From Lutraria lutraria (taxonomy: Eukaryota > Mollusca > Bivalvia > Venerida > Mactridae): DNA of 64,000 nt. The position numbers and the translations under genes were made by a program. The stretch lies in NCBI GenBank assembly GCA_964023205.1, contig OZ026847.1, positions 11,612,182-11,676,181 of the forward strand. Reading direction: 5' to 3'. Under the pieces are notes generated by a model. It ran no database searches and was not told the origin of the DNA. It worked only from the letters and a program-made list of their open reading frames with translations. Every line of letters begins with the position of its first letter. Position 1 is the first letter of the stretch. Shown piece after piece: positions 23,029-36,155 of the stretch.

Positions 23029-26000
23029 TTTTGTCTATCCTGCCTTTCATCCATTCTACTAATGTTTCCCAAACCTACTTTAAGGTCTCACTCACTTAGT
23101 TTTTTCACTTTTATTTTGTGTTCTATTATTTTCAGGTCTTTTTCATGGACTCTATCCTAACCAGTAATAACTTATCGTCCTCTTTAAGGTTTCACTCACT
23201 TAGTTTTTTCTCTTTTATTTTGTGTTTTTCCATTATTTTCAGTTCTTTTTCATTCACTTTAAATCTTTTTACTGTTTTTTTCTCACTTTCTTTAAGATTT
23301 TCATCACTCATTTAAAGTTTCCATTCACATACCTCGAGTTTTTAGTCATTTTTCATGGACTCTATCCTAACCAGTAATAACTTATCGTCCTGCAAGGATT
23401 TGACAACTTCCTCACATACAGTATATAGTAAAAGTAACATTTTAAGTTTTTTCTCGCTTACATAGAGATTTCATTCAGTTACTGTAATTTGTTTTTCACT
23501 GACTTAAAGTGCTTTTTTTTCGCTTAAAGTTTGGCATTGAAACAGTACTTAGCAATTGTACGATGATTGGTAGTGCCCAACTGATCTGACATACTACTAG
23601 CACGTCTAAGCACTGTTTGTGAACGTCATTCTGAAAAGCACCAGTCTCCTTACTTTGTTAGAAAGTAGGCAGTTGCTTTAAATGGGAGATTGGATTGGGA
23701 GTCTAGTACTGGTTCTTCCAGGAAAGATGGTTAGGTGAACTGTTTGCCTCATGTCACTCTTGACTGTTGAAATGGGGTGTTAGACTCGATATATAAACAA
23801 ACCAACAAAATCATTTCATCTTTTGTCTAATTCTCATTAATGTTATTTTCAGGTCTTTTTCACTCACTTAAAGTTCTCTCTCTCTCTCTTTTATTTAGTG
23901 TTTTTACCATTATTTTCAGGTTTAGTTCATTCACTTTATGTTTTTCTTCCCTGTTTAAGGTTTTTCTCACTCATTTTAGGTTCCATTCACTTACTACTAG
24001 TGTTTTGTCTGTTTTATTTTTGTCTATCCGGCCTTTCATATAATTTCCTAATGTTTCTCAAACCTTCTTTAAGGTTTCACTCACTTAGTTTTTTCTCTTT
24101 TATTTTGTGTTTTTCCATTATTTTCAGTTCTTTTTCATTCACTTTAAATCTTTTTACTGTTTTTTTTTCTCACTTTCTTTAAGATTTTCATCACTCATTG
24201 AAAGTTTCCATTCACATACCTCGAGTTTTTAGTCATTTTTCATGGACTCTATCCTAACCAGTAATAACTTATCGTCCTGCAAGGATTTGACAACTTCCTC
24301 ACATACAGTATATAGTAAAAGTAACACTTTAAGTTTTTTCTCGCTTACATAGAGATTTCATTCAGTTACTGTAAGTTGTTTTTCACTGACTTAAAGTGCT
24401 TTTTTTTCGCTTAAAGTTTGGCATTGAAACAGTACTTAGCAATTGTACGATGATTGGTAGTGCCCAACTGATCTGACATACTACTAGCACGTCTAAGCAC
24501 TGTTTGTGAACGTCATTCTGAAAAGCACCAGTCTCCTTACTTTGTTAGAAAGTAGGAAGTTGCTTTAAATGGGAGATTGGATTGGGAGTCTAGTACTGGT
24601 TCTTCCAGGAAAGATGGTTAGGTGAACTGTTTGCCTCATGTCACTCTTGACTGTTGAAATGGGGTGTTAGACTCGATATATAAACAAACCAACAAAATCA
24701 TTTCATCTTTTGTCTAATTCTCATTAATGTTATTTTCAGGTCTTTTTCACTCTCTTAAAGTTCTCTCTCTCTCTCTTTTATTTAGTGTTTTTACCATTAT
24801 TTTCAGGTTTAGTTCATTCACTTTATGTTTTTCTTCCCTGTTTAAGGTTTTCCCACTCATTTTAGGTTCCATTCACTTACTACTAGTGTTTTGTCTGTTT
24901 TATTTTTGTCTATCCTGCCTTTCATATAATTTCCTAATGTTTCTCAAACCTTCTTTAAGGTTTCACTCACTTAGTTTTTGCTCTTTTATTTTGTGTTTTT
25001 CCATTATTTTCAGTTCTTTTTCATTCACTTTAAATCTTTTTACTGTTTTTTTTTCTCACTTTCATTAAGATTTTCATCACTCATTGAAAGTTTCCATTCA
25101 CATACCTCGAGTTTTTAGTAATTTTTCATGGACTCTATCCTAACCAGTAATAACTTATCGTCCTGCAAGGATTTGACAACTTCCTCACATACAGTATATA
25201 GTAAAAGTAACATTTTAAGTTTTTTCTCGCTTACATAGAGATTTCATTCAGTTACTGTAAGTCGTTTTTCACTGACTTAAAGTGTTGTTTTTTTTTCGCT
25301 TAAAGTTTGGCATTGAAACAGTACTTAGCAATTGTACGATGATTGGTAGTGCCCAACTGATCTGACATACTACTAGCACGTCTAAGCACTGTTTGTGAAC
25401 GTCATTCTGAAAAGCACCAGTCTCCTTACTTTGTTAGAAAGTAGGAAGTTGCTTTAAATGGGAGATTGGATTGGGAGTCTAGTACTGGTTCTTCCAGGAA
25501 AGATGGTTAGGTGAACTGTTTGCCTCATGTCACTCTTGACTGTTGAAATGGGGTGTTAGACTCGATATATAAACAAACCAACAAAATCATTTCATCTTTT
25601 GTCTAATTCTCATTAATGTTATTTTCAGGTCTTTTTCACTCACTTAAAGTTCTCTCTCTCTCTTTTATTTAGTGTTTTTACCATTATTTTCAGGTTTAGT
25701 TCATTCACTTTAAGTTTTTCTTGCCTGTTTAAGGTTTTTCTCACTCATTTTAGGTTCCATTCACTTACTACTAGTGTTTTGTCTGTTTTATGTTTGTCTA
25801 TCCTGCCTTTCATATAATTTCCTAATGTTTCTCAAACCTTCTTTAAGGTTTCACTCACTTAGTTTATTCTCTTTTATTTTGTGTTTTTCCATTATTTTCA
25901 GTTCTTTTTCATTCACTTTAAATCTTTTTACTGTTTTTTTCTCACTTTCTTTAAGATTTTCATCACTCATTTAAAGTTTCCATTCACATACCTCGAGTTT

Positions 26001-29000
26001 TTAGTCATTTTTCATGGACTCTATCCTAACCAGTAATAACTTATCGTCCTGCAAGGATTTGACAACTTCCTCACATACAGTATATAGTAAAAGTAACATT
26101 TTAAGTTTTTTCTCGCTTACATAGAGATTTCATTCAGTTACTGTAAGTTGTTTTTCACTGACTTAAAGTGCTTTTTTTTCGCTTAAAGTTTGGCATTGAA
26201 ACAGTACTTAGCAATTGTACGATGATTGGTAGTGCCCAACTGATCTGACATACTACTAGCACGTCTAAGCACTGTTTGTGAACGTCATTCTGAAAAGCAC
26301 CAGTCTCCTTACTTTGTTAGAAAGTAGGAAGTTGCTTTAAATGGGAGATTGGATTGGGAGTCTAGTACTGGTTCTTCCAGGAAAGATGGTTAGGTGAGCT
26401 GTTTGCCTCATGTCACTCTTGACTGTTGAAATGGGGTGTTAGACTCGATATATAAACAAACCAACAAAATCATTTCATCTTTTGTCTAATTCTCATTAAT
26501 GTTATTTTCAGGTCTTTTTCACTCTCTTAAAGTTCTCTCTCTCTCTCTCTTTTATTTAGTGTTTTTACCATTATTTTCAGGTTTAGTTCATTCACTTTAT
26601 GTTTTTCTTCCCTGTTTAAGGTTTTTCTCACTCATTTTAGGTTCCATTCACTTACTACTAGTGTTTTGTCTGTTTTATTTTTGTCTATCCTGCCTTTCAT
26701 ATAATTTCCTAATGTTTCTCAAACCTTCTTTGAGGTTTCACTCACTTAGTTTTTTCTCTTTTATTTTGTGTTTTTCCATTATTTTCAGTTCTTTTTCATT
26801 CACTTTAAATCATTTTACTGTTTTTTTTCTCACTTTCTTTAGGATTTTCATCACTCATTTAAAGTTTCCATTCACATACCTCGAGGTTTTAGTCATTTTT
26901 CATGGACTCTATCCTAACCAGTAATAACTTATCGTCCTGCAAGGATTTGACAACTTCCTCACATACAGTATATAGTAAAAGTAACATTTTAAGTTTTTTC
27001 TCGCTTACATAGAGATTTCATTCAGTTACTGTAAGTCGTTTTTCACTGACTTAAAGTGTTTGTTTTTTTTCGCTTAAAGTTTGGCATTGAAACAGTACTT
27101 AGCAATTGTACGATGATTGGTAGTGCCCAACTGATCTGACATACTACTAGCACGTCTAAGCACTGTTTGTGAACGTCATTCTGAAAAGCACCAGTCTCCT
27201 TACTTTGTTAGAAAGTAGGAAGTTGCTTTAAATGGGAGATTGGATTGGGAGTCTAGTACTGGTTCTTCCAGGAAAGATGGTTAGGTCAACTGTTTGCCTC
27301 ATGTCACTCTTGACTTGAAATGGGGTGTTAGACTTGATATATAAACAAACCAACAAAATCATTTCATCTTTTGTCTAATTCTCATTAATGTTATTTTCAG
27401 GCCTTTTTCACTCACTTAAAGTTCTCTCTCTCTTTTATTTAGTGTTTTACCATTATTTTCAGGTTTAGTTCATTCACTTTTAAGTTTTTCTTTCCTGTTT
27501 AAGGTTCTTCTCACTCATTTTAGGTTCCATTCACTTACTACTAGTGTTTTGTCTGTTTTATTTTTGTCTATCCTGCCTTTCATATAATTTCCTAATGTTT
27601 CTCAAACCTTCTTTAAGGTTTCACTCACTTAGTTTTTTCTCTTTTATTTTGTGTTTTTCCATTATTTTCAGTTCTTTTTCATTCACTTTAAATCTTTTTA
27701 CTGTTTTTTTCTCACTTTCTTTAAGATTTTCATCACTCATTTAAAGTTTCCATTCACATACCTCGAGTTTTTAGTCATTTTTCATGGACTCTATCCTAAC
27801 CAGTAATAACTTATCGTCCTGCAAGGATTTGACAACTTCCTCACATACAGTATATAGTAAAAGTAACATTTTAAGTTTTTTCTCGCTTACATAGAGATTT
27901 CATTCAGTTACTGTAAGTTGTTTTTCACTGACTTAAAGTGCTTTTTTTTCGCTTAAAGTTTGGCATTGAAACAGTACTTAGCAATTGTACGATGATTGGT
28001 AGTGCCCAACTGATCTGACATACTACTAGCACGTCTAAGCACTGTTTGTGAACGTCATTCTGAAAAGCACCAGTCTCCTTACTTTGTTAGAAAGTAGGCA
28101 GTTGCTTTAAATGGGAGATTGGATTGGGAGTCTAGTACTGGTTCTTCCAGGAAAGATGGTTAGGTGAACTGTTTGCCTCATGTCACTCTTGACTGTTGAA
28201 ATGGGGTGTTAGACTCGATATATAAACAAACCAACAAAATCATTTCATCTTTTGTCTAATTCTCATTAATGTTATTTTCAGGTCTTTTTCACTCACTTAA
28301 AGTTCTCTCTCTCTCTCTTTTATTTAGTGTTTTTACCATTATTTTCAGGTTTAGTTCATTCACTTTATGTTTTTCTTCCCTGTTTAAGGTTTTTCTCACT
28401 CATTTTAGGTTCCATTCACTTACTACTAGTGTTTTGTCTGTTTTATTTTTGTCTATCCGGCCTTTCATATAATTTCCTAATGTTTCTCAAACCTTCTTTA
28501 AGGTTTCACTCACTTAGTTTTTTCTCTTTTATTTTGTGTTTTTCCATTATTTTCAGTTCTTTTTCATTCACTTTAAATCTTTTTACTGTTTTTTTTTCTC
28601 ACTTTCTTTAAGATTTTCATCACTCATTGAAAGTTTCCATTCACATACCTCGAGTTTTTAGTAATTTTTCATGGACTCTATCCTAACCAGTAATAACTTA
28701 TCGTCCTGCAAGGATTTGACAACTTCCTCACATACAGTATATAGTAAAAGTAACACTTTAAGTTTTTTCTCGCTTACATAGAGATTTCATTCAGTTACTG
28801 TAAGTTGTTTTTCACTGACTTAAAGTGCTTTTTTTTCGCTTAAAGTTTGGCATTGAAACAGTACTTAGCAATTGTACGATGATTGGTAGTGCCCAACTGA
28901 TCTGACATACTACTAGCACGTCTAAGCACTGTTTGTGAACGTCATTCTGAAAAGCACCAGTCTCCTTACTTTGTTAGAAAGTAGGAAGTTGCTTTAAATG

Positions 29001-32000
29001 GGAGATTGGATTGGGAGTCTAGTACTGGTTCTTCCAGGAAAGATGGTTAGGTGAACTGTTTGCCTCATGTCACTCTTGACTGTTGAAATGGGGTGTTAGA
29101 CTCGATATATAAACAAACCAACAAAATCATTTCATCTTTTGTCTAATTCTCATTAATGTTATTTTCAGGTCTTTTTCACTCTCTTAAAGTTCTCTCTCTC
29201 TCTCTTTTATTTAGTGTTTTTACCATTATTTTCAGGTTTAGTTCATTCACTTTATGTTTTTCTTCCCTGTTTAAGGTTTTTCTCACTCATTTTAGGTTCC
29301 ATTCACTTACTACTAGTGTTTTGTCTGTTTTATTTTTGTCTATCCTGCCTTTCATATAATTTCCTAATGTTTCTCAAACCTTCTTTAAGGTTTCACTCAC
29401 TTAGTTTTTGCTCTTTTATTTTGTGTTTTTCCATTATTTTCAGTTCTTTTTCATTCACTTTAAATCTTTTTACTGTTTTTTTTTCTCACTTTCTTTAAGA
29501 TTTTCATCACTCATTGAAAGTTTCCATTCACATACCTCGAGTTTTTAGTAATTTTTCATGGACTCTATCCTAACCAGTAATAACTTATCGTCCTGCAAGG
29601 ATTTGACAACTTCCTCACATACAGTATATAGTAAAAGTAACATTTTAAGTTTTTTCTCGCTTACATAGAGATTTCATTCAGTTACTGTAAGTCGTTTTTC
29701 ACTGACTTAAAGTGTTGTTTTTTTTTCGCTTAAAGTTTGGCATTGAAACAGTACTTAGCAATTGTACGATGATTGGTAGTGCCCAACTGATCTGACATAC
29801 TACTAGCACGTCTAAGCACTGTTTGTGAACGTCATTCTGAAAAGCACCAGTCTCCTTACTTTGTTAGAAAGTAGGAAGTTGCTTTAAATGGGAGATTGGA
29901 TTGGGAGTCTAGTACTGGTTCTTCCAGGAAAGATGGTTAGGTGAGCTGTTTGCCTCATGTCACTCTTGACTGTTGAAATGGGGTGTTAGACTCGATATAT
30001 AAACAAACCAACAAAATCATTTCATCTTTTGTCTAATTCTCATTAATGTTATTTTCAGGTCTTTTTCACTCTCTTAAAGTTCTCTCTCTCTCTCTCTTTT
30101 ATTTAGTGTTTTTACCATTATTTTCAGGTTTAGTTCATTCACTTTATGTTTTTCTTCCCTGTTTAAGGTTTTTCTCACTCATTTTAGGTTCCATTCACTT
30201 ACTACTAGTGTTTTGTCTGTTTTATTTTTGTCTATCCTGCCTTTCATATAATTTCCTAATGTTTCTCAAACCTTCTTTGAGGTTTCACTCACTTAGTTTT
30301 TTCTCTTTTATTTTGTGTTTTTCCATTATTTTCAGTTCTTTTTCATTCACTTTAAATCATTTTACTGTTTTTTTTCTCACTTTCTTTAGGATTTTCATCA
30401 CTCATTTAAAGTTTCCATTCACATACCTCGAGGTTTTAGTCATTTTTCATGGACTCTATCCTAACCAGTAATAACTTATCGTCCTGCAAGGATTTGACAA
30501 CTTCCTCACATACAGTATATAGTAAAAGTAACATTTTAAGTTTTTTCTCGCTTACATAGAGATTTCATTCAGTTACTGTAAGTCGTTTTTCACTGACTTA
30601 AAGTGTTTGTTTTTTTTCGCTTAAAGTTTGGCATTGAAACAGTACTTAGCAATTGTACGATGATTGGTAGTGCCCAACTGATCTGACATACTACTAGCAC
30701 GTCTAAGCACTGTTTGTGAACGTCATTCTGAAAAGCACCAGTCTCCTTACTTTGTTAGAAAGTAGGAAGTTGCTTTAAATGGGAGATTGGATTGGGAGTC
30801 TAGTACTGGTTCTTCCAGGAAAGATGGTTAGGTGAGCTGTTTGCCTCATGTCACTCTTGACTGTTGAAATGGGGTGTTAGACTCGATATATAAACAAACC
30901 AACAAAATCATTTCATCTTTTGTCTAATTCTCATTAATGTTATTTTCAGGTCTTTTTCACTCTCTTAAAGTTCTCTCTCTCTCTCTCTTTTATTTAGTGT
31001 TTTTACCATTATTTTCAGGTTTAGTTCATTCACTTTATGTTTTTCTTCCCTGTTTAAGGTTTTTCTCACTCATTTTAGGTTCCATTCACTTACTACTAGT
31101 GTTTTGTCTGTTTTATTTTTGTCTATCCTGCCTTTCATATAATTTCCTAATGTTTCTCAAACCTTCTTTGAGGTTTCACTCACTTAGTTTTTTCTCTTTT
31201 ATTTTGTGTTTTTCCATTATTTTCAGTTCTTTTTCATTCACTTTAAATCATTTTACTGTTTTTTTTCTCACTTTCTTTAGGATTTTCATCACTCATTTAA
31301 AGTTTCCATTCACATACCTCGAGGTTTTAGTCATTTTTCATGGACTCTATCCTAACCAGTAATAACTTATCTTCCTGCAAGGATTTGACAACTTCCTCAC
31401 ATACAGTATATAGTAAAAGTAACATTTTAAGTTTTTTCTCGCTTACATAGAGATTTCATTCAGTTACTGTAAGTCGTTTTTCACTGACTTAAAGTGTTTG
31501 TTTTTTTTCGCTTAAAGTTTGGCATTGAAACAGTACTTAGCAATTGTACGATGATTGGTAGTGCCCAACTGATCTGACATACTACTAGCACGTCTAAGCA
31601 CTGTTTGTGAACGTCATTCTGAAAAGCACCAGTCTCCTTACTTTGTTAGAAAGTAGGAAGTTGCTTTAAATGGGAGATTAGATTGGGAGTCTAGTACTGG
31701 TTCTTCCAGGAAAGATGGTTAGGTCAACTGTTTGCCTCATGTCACTCTTGACTTGAAATGGGGTGTTAGACTTGATATATAAACAAACCAACAAAATCAT
31801 TTCATCTTTTGTCTAATTCTCATTAATGTTATTTTCAGGCCTTTTTCACTCACTTAAAGTTCTCTCTCTCTTTTATTTAGTGTTTTTACCATTATTTTCA
31901 GGTTTAGTTCATTCACTTTTAAGTTTTTCTTTCCTGTTTAAGGTTCTTCTCACTCATTTTAGGTTCCATTCACTTACTACTAGTGTTTTGTCTGTTTTAT

Positions 32001-34483
32001 TTTTGTCTATCCTGCCTTTCATATAATTTCCTAATGTTTCTCAAACCTTCTTTAAGGTTTCACTCACTTAGTTTTTTCTCTTTTATTTTGTGTTTTTCCA
32101 TTATTTTCAGTTCTTTTTCATTCACTTTAAATCATTTTACTGTTTTTTTTTCTCACTTTCTTTAGGATTTTCATCACTCATTTAAAGTTTCCATTCACAT
32201 ACCTCGAGTTTTTAGTCATTTTTCATGGACTCTATCCTAACCAGTAATAACTTATCGTCCTGCAAGGATTTGACAACTTCCTCACATACAGTATATAGTA
32301 AAAGTAACATTTTAAGTTTTTTCTCACTTACATAGAGATTTCATTCAGTTACTGTAAGTCGTTTTTCACTGACTTAAAGTGTTGTTTTTTTTTCGCTTAA
32401 AGTTTGGCATTGAAACAGTACTTAGCAATTGTACGATGATTGGTAGTGCCCAACTGATCTGACATACTACTAGCACGTCTAAGCACTGTTTGTGAACGTC
32501 ATTCTGAAAAGCACCAGTCTCCTTACTTTGTTAGAAAGTAGGAAGTTGCTTTAAATGGGAGATTGGATTGGGAGTCTAGTACTGGTTCTTCCAGGAAAGA
32601 TGGTTAGGTGAACTGTTTGCCTCATGTCACTCTTGACTGTTGAAATGGGGTGTTAGACTCGATATATAAACAAACCAACAAAATCATTTCATCTTTTGTC
32701 TAATTCTCATTAATGTTATTTTCAGGTCTTTTTCACTCACTTAAAGTTCTCTCTCTCTCTTTTATTTAGTGTTTTTACCATTATTTTCAGGTTTAGTTCA
32801 TTCACTTTTAAGTTTTTCTTTCCTGTTTAAGGATTTTCTCACTCATTTTAGGTTCCATTCACTTACTACTAGTGTTTTGTCTGTTTTATTTTTATCTATC
32901 CTGCCTTTCATATAATTTCCTAATGTTTCTCAAACCTTCTTTGAGGTTTCACTCACTTAGTTTTTTCTCTTTTATTTTGTGTTTTTCCATTATTTTCAGT
33001 TCTTTTTCATTCACTTTAAATCATTTTACTGTTGTTTTTTTCTCACTTTCTTTAGGATTTTCATCACTCATTTAAAGTTTCCATTCACATACCTCGAGTT
33101 TTTAGTCATTTTTCATGGACTCTATCCTAACCAGTAATAACTTATCGTCCTGCAAGGATTTGACAACTTCCTCACATACAGTATATAGTAAAAGTAACAT
33201 TTTAAGTTTTTTCTCGCTTACATAGAGATTTCATTCAGTTACTGTAAGTCGTTTTTCACTGACTTAAAGTGTTGTTTTTTTTTCGCTTAAAGTTTGGCAT
33301 TGAAACAGTACTTAGCAATTGTACGATGATTGGTAGTGCCCAACTGATCTGACATACTACTAGCACGTCTAAGCACTGTTTGTGAACGTCATTCTGAAAA
33401 GCACCAGTCTCCTTACTTTGTTAGAAAGTAGGAAGTTGCTTTAAATGGGAGATTGGATTGGGAGTCTAGTACTGGTTCTTCCAGGAAAGATGGTTAGGTG
33501 AACTGTTTGCCTCATGTCACTCTTGACTGTTGAAATGGGGTGTTAGACTCGATATATAAACAAACCAACAAAATCATTTCATCTTTTGTCTAATTCTCAT
33601 TAATGTTATTTTCAGGTCTTTTTCACTCACTTAAAGTTCTCTCTCTCTCTTTTATTTAGTGTTTTTACCATTATTTTCAGGTTTAGTTCATTCACTTTTA
33701 AGTTTTTCTTTCCTGTTTATGGATTTTCTCACTCATTTTAGGTTCCATTCACTTACTACTAGTGTTTTGTCTGTTTTATTTTTATCTATCCTGCCTTTCA
33801 TATAATTTCCTAATGTTTCTCAAACCTTCTTTGAGGTTTCACTCACTTAGTTTTTTCTCTTTTATTTTGTGTTTTTCCATTATTTTCAGTTCTTTTTCAT
33901 TCACTTTAAATCATTTTACTGTTTTTTTTTTCTCACTTTCTTTAGGATTTTCATCACTCATTTAAAGTTTCCATTCACATACCTCGAGTTTTTAGTCATT
34001 TTTCATGGACTCTATCCTAACCAGTAATAACTTATCGTCCTGCAAGGATTTGACAACTTCCTCACATACAGTATATAGTAAAAGTAACATTTTAAGTTTT
34101 TTCTCGCTTACATAGAGATTTCATTCAGTTACTGTAAGTCGTTTTTCACTGACTTAAAGTGCTTTTTTTTCGCTTAAAGTTTGGCATTGAAACAGTACTT
34201 AGCAATTGTACGATGATTGGTAGTGCCCAACTGATCTGACATACTACTAGCACGTCTAAGCACTGTTTGTGAACGTCATTCTGAAAAGCACCAGTCTCCT
34301 CACTTCGTTAGAAAGTAGGCAGTTGCCTTAAATGGGAGATTGGATTGGGAGTCTAGTACTGGTTCTTCCAGGAAAGATGGTTAGGTGAACTGTTTGCCTC
34401 ATGTCACTCTTGACTGTTGAAATGGGGCATTAAACTCGATATATAAACAAACAAACAAAATCATCTCATCTTTTGTCTTACTT
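23029..34483 (+). repeat. Tandem satellite array, about 13 monomers of about 887 bp
   Basis: The landmark ATGTTATTTTCAGG recurs at 23840, 24727, 25616, 26499, 27388, 28269, 29156, 30046, 30937, 31826, 32713 and 33603, with spacings of 881-891 bp. A rearranged partial monomer precedes them (about 23029-23830). Each monomer has a T-rich half, made of degenerate TTCACTCACTTA and TTATTTTCAG blocks with a (CT)n run of variable length. The other half contains GGCATTGAAACAGTACTTAGC and ends in a diverged SINE tail (GTCTAGTACTGGTTCTTCCA, GACTGTTGAAATGGGGTGT). Shared variants define five monomer types arranged A B C D E A B D D E F F. The short hydrophobic frames (FSFILCFS and similar) are by-products of T-rich sequence and not genes. 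Confidence 0.97.
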
Positions 34484-34740
34484 TAAGTTTTCTCGTCAAA
34501 GGAGTTGGCAACTTCCTCACCACATATGGAGGAAAATCGATATTTTACGGTTTCTCACACTCACTTAGAGGTTCCATTCACTTCCTAAATTTTTTTATCA
34601 GAATTCGTTCAGTTCCTCAAGTCAGGTTTCTAGGTTATGTGTGTCCGTATTTATTGCAGATGGATTAAACTGATGTAAAGAATGGTACATTTTAGGTACG
34701 GGAAAATGTGTTACATGTGATATTAAGTTCTTACTTTTTC
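34484..34740 (+). repeat. Decayed edge of the satellite array
   Basis: Beyond the last good monomer the sequence keeps recognisable monomer phrases (TTTTGTCTTACTTTAAG, GGCAACTTCCTCACCA, TCTCACACTCACTTAGAGG, TTCCATTCACTTCCTAA) but with deletions and substitutions. This is the usual pattern at the edge of an array that is homogenised in its middle. Confidence 0.7.
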
Positions 34741-34830
34741 TTTGATAGGACCTGTTTCTCTGGTTGGTAATGCAGTGCAATGAGCCATCATCAAAATGGA
34801 ACTACATTTAATGAGTAGCATGTCCATAAG

Positions 34831-35860
34831 GTGAGTATCATAATCAGTTTACAAAAAGTACATTGTTATGTGAACTATTTATCAAATGTATACAAGATAT
34901 TTTGGAAATGATTTATACAAAAACAAACGAAAAGCCTCAGGAAGTACATACAGCACAACCTCTCCAGTGCGGCCCTCTTAAACAACAGACTCCCTTTAAC
35001 AAGAATATGAATTTTCCCGCTGCATGATTTAACTAGTAATTTAACTGCTATAGAACAACAATCTCTCAACAACAATATAATTTTTGCTAGTCCCATAGGA
35101 TGTTTCTTTGGAGAAGTTTCACTGTTTGTTTGTAATATAAAGCATATAATTGATAGAAGCTTGTTTATTGCTTTTGATTTAATTTTGCGTCACATTTTAT
35201 AAATTTCATGGAAGCTAGAAGATATAGACCTTGATAATAAATAAGTCATACATTTTAAAGATTCCTGAATGTCTAAATATACAGGTGTCACTGATTAGAA
35301 GGCTGCACTTAAGTCCATTTGATGTTTTATGTTTTTTTAATATTCAAATCAGCTATGTTTATTGTATGGGAGTCCACAAAGAACAGATCAATTTATTTAT
35401 TAAATGTTTTTTTTGTGTTCTATCACTGTACATGTTACATTTACTGGTCAGTAGAGCATGCCGATACTACAAATGTATTTTTATGTTTGAAACACTTATT
35501 GATGTTTCAGTTTAAGCTATGTTTTGACAGCATGCTTACCGGTAATTAAATTTAAGTTTAATATCTTTCTAGTCAGATTGTCAATTTTTATTCTTAGATA
35601 TACATGACTGTGTCAAAATGGCTAATATAATTGCTATATTAAAATTAATGAATGCTTTCGTTGAAAATACTAGGTTGTTTTTTCATAAAATATACATTGT
35701 ATACTGTAATTTATATCTTTTTTTATCACACTTGAAGGTGAATGTTATCTGGTTTGGGCCATATTAAGTCATTTAGTGACTTTATTTTCATGTTTCAATT
35801 GATTATATGTAATGTATATTTCAGGATGTTGAAAGGCAAGTCTCACCAACTTGAACATAT
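34831..35860. other. Intergenic with a decayed MITE
   Basis: At about 34950-35105 there is a diverged copy of the CAGTACAACCTCT MITE (CAGCACAACCTCTCCAGTGC, CAACAATCTCTCAACAACA). The remaining sequence is AT-rich with short unsupported frames. An acceptor-like TATATTTCAG precedes 35825. Confidence 0.45.
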
Positions 35861-35862
35861 CA

Positions 35863-36155
35863 GTTGACCAGTTAGCCCAGTGGTTAGAGTGTTGTCCTAC
35901 TGGTCAAGAGGTTCTGAATTTGAACTCGGTCCGTGACAAATCTGACCGATGATATTACATACAAATGATCCTATGTGAATTGTCCTCCACCCCTGAATTT
36001 GGTGGGGTAGCTTGGCAATAGCTAGTGGATAGAATGTGGTTACCGGTAGTACTGGTTAAGACCTAAAATGAAGTCCAGAAAAGATGGTTAGGATAGCTGC
36101 CCGTCTCAATATTAATGGAAACGTGTTGAAAATGGCGTTAAATCTGATGAAATGA
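35863..36155 (+). mobile_element. tRNA-derived SINE
   Basis: A clear A box (TTAGCCCAGTGGTTAGAGTG) and a B-box-like GGTTCTGAATTTGAACTC start the element. The tail reads GTAGTACTGGTTAAGACC, AAAGATGGTTAGGATAGC and GTTGAAAATGGCGTTAAATC, a diverged version of the common tail. AT-rich sequence follows. Confidence 0.8.

Larger units (their letters stand above)
21676..34830 (+). ncRNA. Candidate spliced non-coding transcript around the satellite array
   Basis: Three exon-like segments have good splice signals on the + strand. Segment 21676-21743 has acceptor TCTCTTTACAG and donor GTAAGTATG. Segment 22890-23016 has acceptor ATATTTCAG and donor GTAAGAG. Segment 34749-34830 has acceptor TTTCTTTGATAG and donor GTGAGTATC. 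The last two flank the tandem array exactly, so the array would be the intron. Every frame of the individual segments has stops. Joining the second and third segments gives only small frames, the clearest 28 codons from the ATG at 22993. No promoter or polyadenylation site was identified. It could equally be untranslated exons of a coding gene, or chance. Transcript data would decide. Confidence 0.3.

Noticed and set aside
23118..33965. Recurrent hydrophobic open frames of 60-141 codons (FSFILCFSIIFSSFSF and similar)
   Set aside because: They are translations of the T-rich half of a tandem satellite, change length and frame with each small indel, and have no start context, splice logic or domain. 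They are not a membrane-protein gene family.
23029..34483. CRISPR-like array
   Set aside because: Repeats of about 887 bp without unique spacers in an animal genome are satellite DNA, not CRISPR.
35876..35945. Possible tRNA gene (TTAGCCCAGTGGTTAGAG)
   Set aside because: No closed cloverleaf, and SINE body and tail follow directly.
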